Below are positions 7,168-9,767 of a DNA stretch of 9,767 nucleotides, piece after piece. Both the position numbers and the translations under genes were made by a program. Numbering within the stretch: the first letter of the stretch is position 1; each line of letters begins with the position of its first letter. The DNA is from Sandarakinorhabdus sp. (GTDB lineage: Bacteria; Pseudomonadota; Alphaproteobacteria; Sphingomonadales; Sphingomonadaceae): NCBI GenBank assembly GCA_025458465.1, contig JALOSK010000061.1:1-9767 (forward strand). Reading direction: 5' to 3'. The notes under the pieces were generated by a model. The model was not told the origin of the DNA, did no database searches, and was given only the letters and a program-made list of their open reading frames with translations.

Positions 7168-7506
7168 ATGACCAAGGGCGGCTGGGTGTACATCATGGCG
7201 GATCGCTATCGCGGTGGCATCTATGTTGGCGTGACCGCCGATCTGGTGCGGCGGGTGCAGCAACATCGTGATGGGGCGGGTTCCGAGCATGTCTTGCGCC
7301 ATGGCCTCACGCGCATCGTCCATGCCGAGCGTTTTGACGAGATATTGGCGGCCATCGCGCGCGAGAAGCAGTTGAAACGCTGGCGGCGGGAATGGAAGTT
7401 CGCGCTGATCGAGGCGCACAATCCGGATTGGCGCGATCTGTGGGATGATTGGTTTCCGGTGCATCGGGCGCAGGAACAGCGGGACCCCGGATCAAGTCCG
7501 GGGTGA
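7168..7506 (+). CDS. single-domain GIY-YIG nuclease ending in a palindromic repeat
   Basis: This 112-residue protein is a stand-alone GIY-YIG endonuclease domain. The two signature strands are WVYIM (residues 6-10) and IYVG (18-21), followed by DLVRRVQQH (25-33) with the conserved Arg29 and His33, REKQLKRW with the probable metal-binding Glu66 (65-72) and NPDW (85-88). All catalytic-type residues appear present, so the enzyme is probably active; its DNA or RNA target is unknown. The ATG at 7168 gives the usual short leader. A GTG at 7144 would add eight residues, and the ribosome binding site is weak for either. The last nine residues (QRDPGSSPG) and the TGA are encoded by the repeat at 7478-7508, so the native C-terminus has apparently been replaced or extended by the repeat. 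The gene is bracketed by inverted copies of that repeat. It is GC-rich, unlike the gene before it. Confidence 0.85.
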   Translation: MTKGGWVYIMADRYRGGIYVGVTADLVRRVQQHRDGAGSEHVLRHGLTRIVHAERFDEILAAIAREKQLKRWRREWKFALIEAHNPDWRDLWDDWFPVHRAQEQRDPGSSPG

Positions 7507-7508
7507 CG
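7478..7508 (-). repeat. palindromic repeat, family 2, overlapping the GIY-YIG 3' end
   Basis: This is the inverted copy of 7103-7133 with two differences in 31 bases. The core palindrome is CCCCGGA-TCAAG-TCCGGGG (7485-7503). It supplies the last codons and stop of the GIY-YIG gene (residues RDPGSSPG and TGA at 7504-7506). Confidence 0.85.
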
Positions 7509-7530
7509 TGCGAAAGAGAGCGCTGCCGAT

Positions 7531-7561
7531 AACAACCGGGTGCAGGGACGAGTCCCTGCCC
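7531..7561 (+). repeat. palindromic repeat, family 1, right copy
   Basis: This is an exact 31-bp reverse complement of 6017-6047, with core palindrome GCAGGGAC-GA-GTCCCTGC at 7542-7559. It lies 22 bp after a family-2 repeat and abuts another diverged one, forming a three-repeat block at 7478-7593. Confidence 0.85.
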
Positions 7562-7562
7562 A

Positions 7563-7593
7563 CGTCACCCCGGGCCCGATCCGGGGCGGAGGC
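7563..7593 (+). repeat. diverged palindromic repeat, family 2
   Basis: It begins CGTCACCCCGG like the other family-2 copies and retains GATCCGGGGC, but the centre reads GCCC rather than ACTT and the right end differs. Its arms (CCCCGG at 7568-7573, CCGGGG at 7581-7586) still pair. It starts one base after the family-1 copy. Confidence 0.6.
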
Positions 7594-7630
7594 TCTTTGT
7601 TCCCTTCTGTCTGCCGTTCATGGTCGCGGC

Positions 7631-7775
7631 CGGCGGCGGAGCCGCCGAGTCCGCTGGTTTGCCAAGGAAAACACAAGGGCGCGGCAAAGCCGCGTCGTCG
7701 AACGGGTTCAGGCGGCTTGGCGCCGCCTGCCCCGCCGGCCGGACGCTGCGCGGAGTCCGTGGCCGGCACGGCCAC
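7631..7775. repeat. cluster of four GC-rich hairpins
   Basis: Four perfect short inverted repeats follow one another: 7631-7647 (CGGCGGC/GCCGCCG, loop GGA), 7680-7694 (CGCGGC/GCCGCG, loop AAA), 7710-7728 (AGGCGGC/GCCGCCT, loop TTGGC) and 7759-7775 (GTGGCCG/CGGCCAC, loop GCA). Stems are 6-7 bp and three of the four loops are three bases. Chance palindromes are common in DNA this GC-rich, so the significance is moderate. Confidence 0.5.
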
Positions 7776-7821
7776 GGCCCGCTTGGCCTCTGTCCTACAA
7801 TCACTTCAATGGGTTACACTC

Positions 7822-8349
7822 ATGCCCATGAGCCTCCCCACGCCCCCTGCGCCCCAACATTCCCTGCGCCACCAGCACAATGGCTGGACGGCGGAGCGGC
7901 AGCGGCGGTTTCTTGCCCATCTGGCGACGCATGGCAGTGTGACGGCGGCGGCGCGCAGTGTGGGGATGTCGCGGCAGTCGGCTTATTGGCTCAAGCGGCA
8001 GCCGCACAGTGCGGGGTTTGCGCGGGCGTGGGAGGAGGCGTTGGCGGACCGGGGGCAATCGATCGAGGATCTGGCGCTGGACCGGTTGCTGGATGGCGAG
8101 GAGGAGGTGATCGAGCGTGACGGCGTGGTGGTGGCGGTGCGGCGGCGGCCGGCGGATGTGCGGTTGTTGTTGTTCCACCTCCAGCGGTTGGAGCGTGAAA
8201 AACTGAAAATCGAGGCAAATCAACGCCGAGCGCGGCCGGAATCGTCAAGTGTGGCAAAACTGCGGGCCGAGATCAGGGGGCTCGCCGGCCTGCCGCCCAC
8301 GGGCGCGCCGATCCCGCCCGAGGCGTCGCCTAGCGTTGCCGACGAATGA
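7822..8349 (+). CDS. helix-turn-helix protein, terminase-small-subunit-like (unassigned)
   Basis: This encodes 175 residues. Residues 20-60 begin NGWTAERQRRFLAHLATHGSVTAAARSVGMSRQSAYWLKR in outline, with a clear helix-turn-helix (GSVTAAARSVGMSRQSAYWLK, about 38-58). The segment resembles the N-terminal DNA-binding part of phage terminase small subunits, and proteins of this type occur as orphans in alphaproteobacterial genomes. An acidic strip (GEEEVIERD, 92-100), an Arg-rich stretch and a helical region (ADVRLLLFHLQRLEREKLKIE, 111-131) follow, then a Pro-rich tail. No large terminase or other phage gene is in view, so a phage-packaging role is not supported; transcriptional control is an alternative. 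The start is uncertain: ATGs at 7822 and 7828 are both possible with only a weak upstream GGG, and the frame is open back to 7540. The 3' end overlaps the convergent carboxypeptidase gene by 20 bp. Confidence 0.65.
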   Translation: MPMSLPTPPAPQHSLRHQHNGWTAERQRRFLAHLATHGSVTAAARSVGMSRQSAYWLKRQPHSAGFARAWEEALADRGQSIEDLALDRLLDGEEEVIERDGVVVAVRRRPADVRLLLFHLQRLEREKLKIEANQRRARPESSSVAKLRAEIRGLAGLPPTGAPIPPEASPSVADE

Positions 8350-9767
8350 AGTCCCGCAAATCGTTTGACAATTTCTTCCGGTCTGCATCGCGCACGTACA
8401 TCATGTGGCCAGCGTCATAGTAATGGAATTCCACCCGGTCTTGCGGCCAGCCGGGGCGGTTCATCGAATATTCGGCGAAGTGGAAGGGCGTGGCGAAATC
8501 ATACCAGCCCTGGCCGACCCAGACTTTCGTGCGGCTGTTTTCGCGCAGGGTGCGGGCGAGGCCGGGGGCGACGTTGATGTAGCTGTCCCGCCCGTTGCCC
8601 AGCCGCCAGTCCCACGGGCCGACGCCGCCGATGGAGACGTAGCTGCGATCCGTCTTGTAGCCGAGATCGCCGCGCAGATAGGCGTTCACGGCTGCCGGAT
8701 AGGAGGCATCGATGCCATAGAAGCTGGGATCATTGTCGGGCGTTTCGCCGGCGTTGTCGTAATCCTTGCCGGTGTAGCGGGCATCGAGCCGCCCGATGGT
8801 GAGGCCGCGATCGCGCAGCAGTTCCTTGTAGAAGCGGCCGGGCGTGACGCGCAGGTTGGCCTGTTCGAGATAGGTTTCCGAAAGGCCGGTGAAGCGGGCG
8901 AGTTCGCGGCGGATGGTGGCGCGTTCCTCTTGGGCCAAGCTGTTCCCCTTGATCAGCGCGGTGATGTAGGGGCCGGTGGCGAAGGCGCGGGCTTCGGCGA
9001 CGAAGGCTTCCAGGTTGGCCGGCTTGGGGTTCAGCTTGTTGTGATACCAGGCGGCGGCGGCATAGCTGGGCAGCAGGCCCAGATATTGCATTTCATTGCC
9101 CTCATCCTCGGCCTCCAGACCGAAATCGAGGATGGCGGAGATGAGGATGACGCCGTTCAAGGCCACATCGTTGTACTGCCGGTTGAGTTCATGGGCGACG
9201 GCGGCGGAGCGGGTGGTGCCATAGGATTCGCCGCCGAGGAACTTGGGCGCATTCCAGCGATTGTGCTCGTTCAGCCACAGGCGGATGAACTGGGCGATGG
9301 ATTCAGCGTCGGACTTCACGCCCCAGAAGCTCTTGGGATCGGTCTTGCCCAGGGCGTGGCTCCAGCCGGTGCCGACGGGATCGATGAACACCAGATCGGC
9401 GACGTCGAGCAGCGATTCCGGGTTGTCGCTGATGTCATAGGGCGGGGCGCCATCGTCCTTGGCGTCAGGGATGTCATAGGGCGGGGCGCCATCGTCCTTG
9501 GCGTCAGGGATGTTCACCCGCTTCGGCCCGAAGGCGCCCATGTGCAGCCACAGGCTGCCCGATCCGGGGCCGCCGTTGAACAGGAAGAACACCGGGCGGT
9601 TCGCTTCCGGATTGTCCTTGATGTAGGTGGTGGCGAAGATGGCAGCGGTGGGCTTGCCGTCCTTGTCAGACAGGTAGGTTTCGCCGGCAATCGCGGTGTA
9701 GTTGACACGCACGCCGCCGAAGGTGCCGCTGCGCTTGGCAACCACGCGGTTGGGGGCGGGGATGGCG
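8330..9767 (-). CDS. S10 family serine carboxypeptidase (5' end outside window)
   Basis: This is a peptidase S10 (serine carboxypeptidase, alpha/beta-hydrolase fold) that removes C-terminal residues, normally in the periplasm or outside the cell. Numbering from the in-frame GTG at 9743-9745, NGGPGSGS (oxyanion region) is at 57-64, the nucleophile Ser174 in GESYG (172-176), the catalytic Asp416 in GWYDFATPF and His447 in DAGHMMY; the triad is complete. The reading frame stays open from that GTG to the window edge (residues AIPAPNR precede it), no ribosome binding site is seen there and no signal peptide is present, so the true start and export signal lie beyond 9767. An exact 13-residue tandem duplication (PDAKDDGAPPYDI) interrupts the segment after GPKRVNI. 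The TAG stop (8330-8332) lies inside the 3' end of the convergent helix-turn-helix gene. Confidence 0.92.
   Translation of the reverse strand, partial: AIPAPNRVVAKRSGTFGGVRVNYTAIAGETYLSDKDGKPTAAIFATTYIKDNPEANRPVFFLFNGGPGSGSLWLHMGAFGPKRVNIPDAKDDGAPPYDIPDAKDDGAPPYDISDNPESLLDVADLVFIDPVGTGWSHALGKTDPKSFWGVKSDAESIAQFIRLWLNEHNRWNAPKFLGGESYGTTRSAAVAHELNRQYNDVALNGVILISAILDFGLEAEDEGNEMQYLGLLPSYAAAAWYHNKLNPKPANLEAFVAEARAFATGPYITALIKGNSLAQEERATIRRELARFTGLSETYLEQANLRVTPGRFYKELLRDRGLTIGRLDARYTGKDYDNAGETPDNDPSFYGIDASYPAAVNAYLRGDLGYKTDRSYVSIGGVGPWDWRLGNGRDSYINVAPGLARTLRENSRTKVWVGQGWYDFATPFHFAEYSMNRPGWPQDRVEFHYYDAGHMMYVRDADRKKLSNDLRDFIRRQR
9432..9509 (-). repeat. perfect 39-bp tandem duplication in carboxypeptidase gene
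   Basis: Positions 9432-9470 and 9471-9509 are identical, base for base. The unit is 39 bp, keeps frame and encodes 13 residues (PDAKDDGAPPYDI, twice) between the oxyanion region and the SLLDVADLVFIDPVGTG strand. Confidence 0.95.

Larger units (their letters stand above)
7507..7821. other. 315-bp repeat-filled intergenic region
   Basis: This region holds no convincing gene. It contains the end of a family-2 repeat, the right family-1 repeat (7531-7561), a diverged family-2 copy (7563-7593), and a run of GC-rich hairpins (7631-7775). A TACAAT at 7796-7801 is the only promoter-like -10 seen; no good -35 accompanies it. The reading frame of the following gene is open through it back to 7540, but its low-complexity translation argues against coding use. 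Confidence 0.65.

Noticed and set aside
6017..7593. CRISPR array
   Set aside because: Repeat copies are few, irregularly spaced, of two families and in both orientations, with genes between them and no cas genes.
7540..7821. In-frame upstream extension of the HTH protein
   Set aside because: It passes through a repeat and the hairpin cluster with a Pro/Arg/Gly-rich low-complexity translation and no start signal.

Overview
The window is GC-rich chromosomal DNA (most genes roughly 65-70% G+C by eye) with the gene content, codon use and short palindromic repeats of an alphaproteobacterium. Sphingomonadales is my best guess, inferred from gene families and repeat style, not from a marker gene.

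Positions 1-5907 look like ordinary core genome. A small Ala-rich lipoprotein gene ends at a strong terminator. Next is a reverse-strand AMP-forming acyl-CoA synthetase, divergent from a tightly packed forward cluster: yggT (membrane protein), folD (tetrahydrofolate one-carbon metabolism), marC-family membrane protein and an SDR oxidoreductase. yggT/folD and folD/marC overlap by ATGA, so these three are almost certainly co-transcribed. argG (argininosuccinate synthase, arginine biosynthesis) lies on the reverse strand, convergent with the SDR gene.

Positions about 5960-7820 are an accessory, repeat-rich patch. A clearly AT-richer gene with a Cys-rich N-terminus and a DUF4145-like C-terminal domain has its own good promoter. 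A single-domain GIY-YIG nuclease follows. The nuclease gene sits between two inverted copies of a 31-bp palindromic element (29/31 identical) and its last codons and stop lie inside the downstream copy. An exact 31-bp inverted repeat of a second palindromic family encloses both genes. A further copy, a truncated copy and a run of four GC-rich hairpins complete the patch. This nuclease-plus-palindrome arrangement is the most interesting part of the window, and it resembles in layout (not in protein family) the REP/RAYT systems.

From 7822 to the end there is a small helix-turn-helix protein resembling phage terminase small subunits or orphan DNA-binding proteins. It is convergent with and overlaps by 20 bp a reverse-strand S10 serine carboxypeptidase whose 5' end runs off the window. 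The carboxypeptidase gene contains a perfect in-frame 39-bp tandem duplication. No rRNA, tRNA, CRISPR array or transposase gene was seen.
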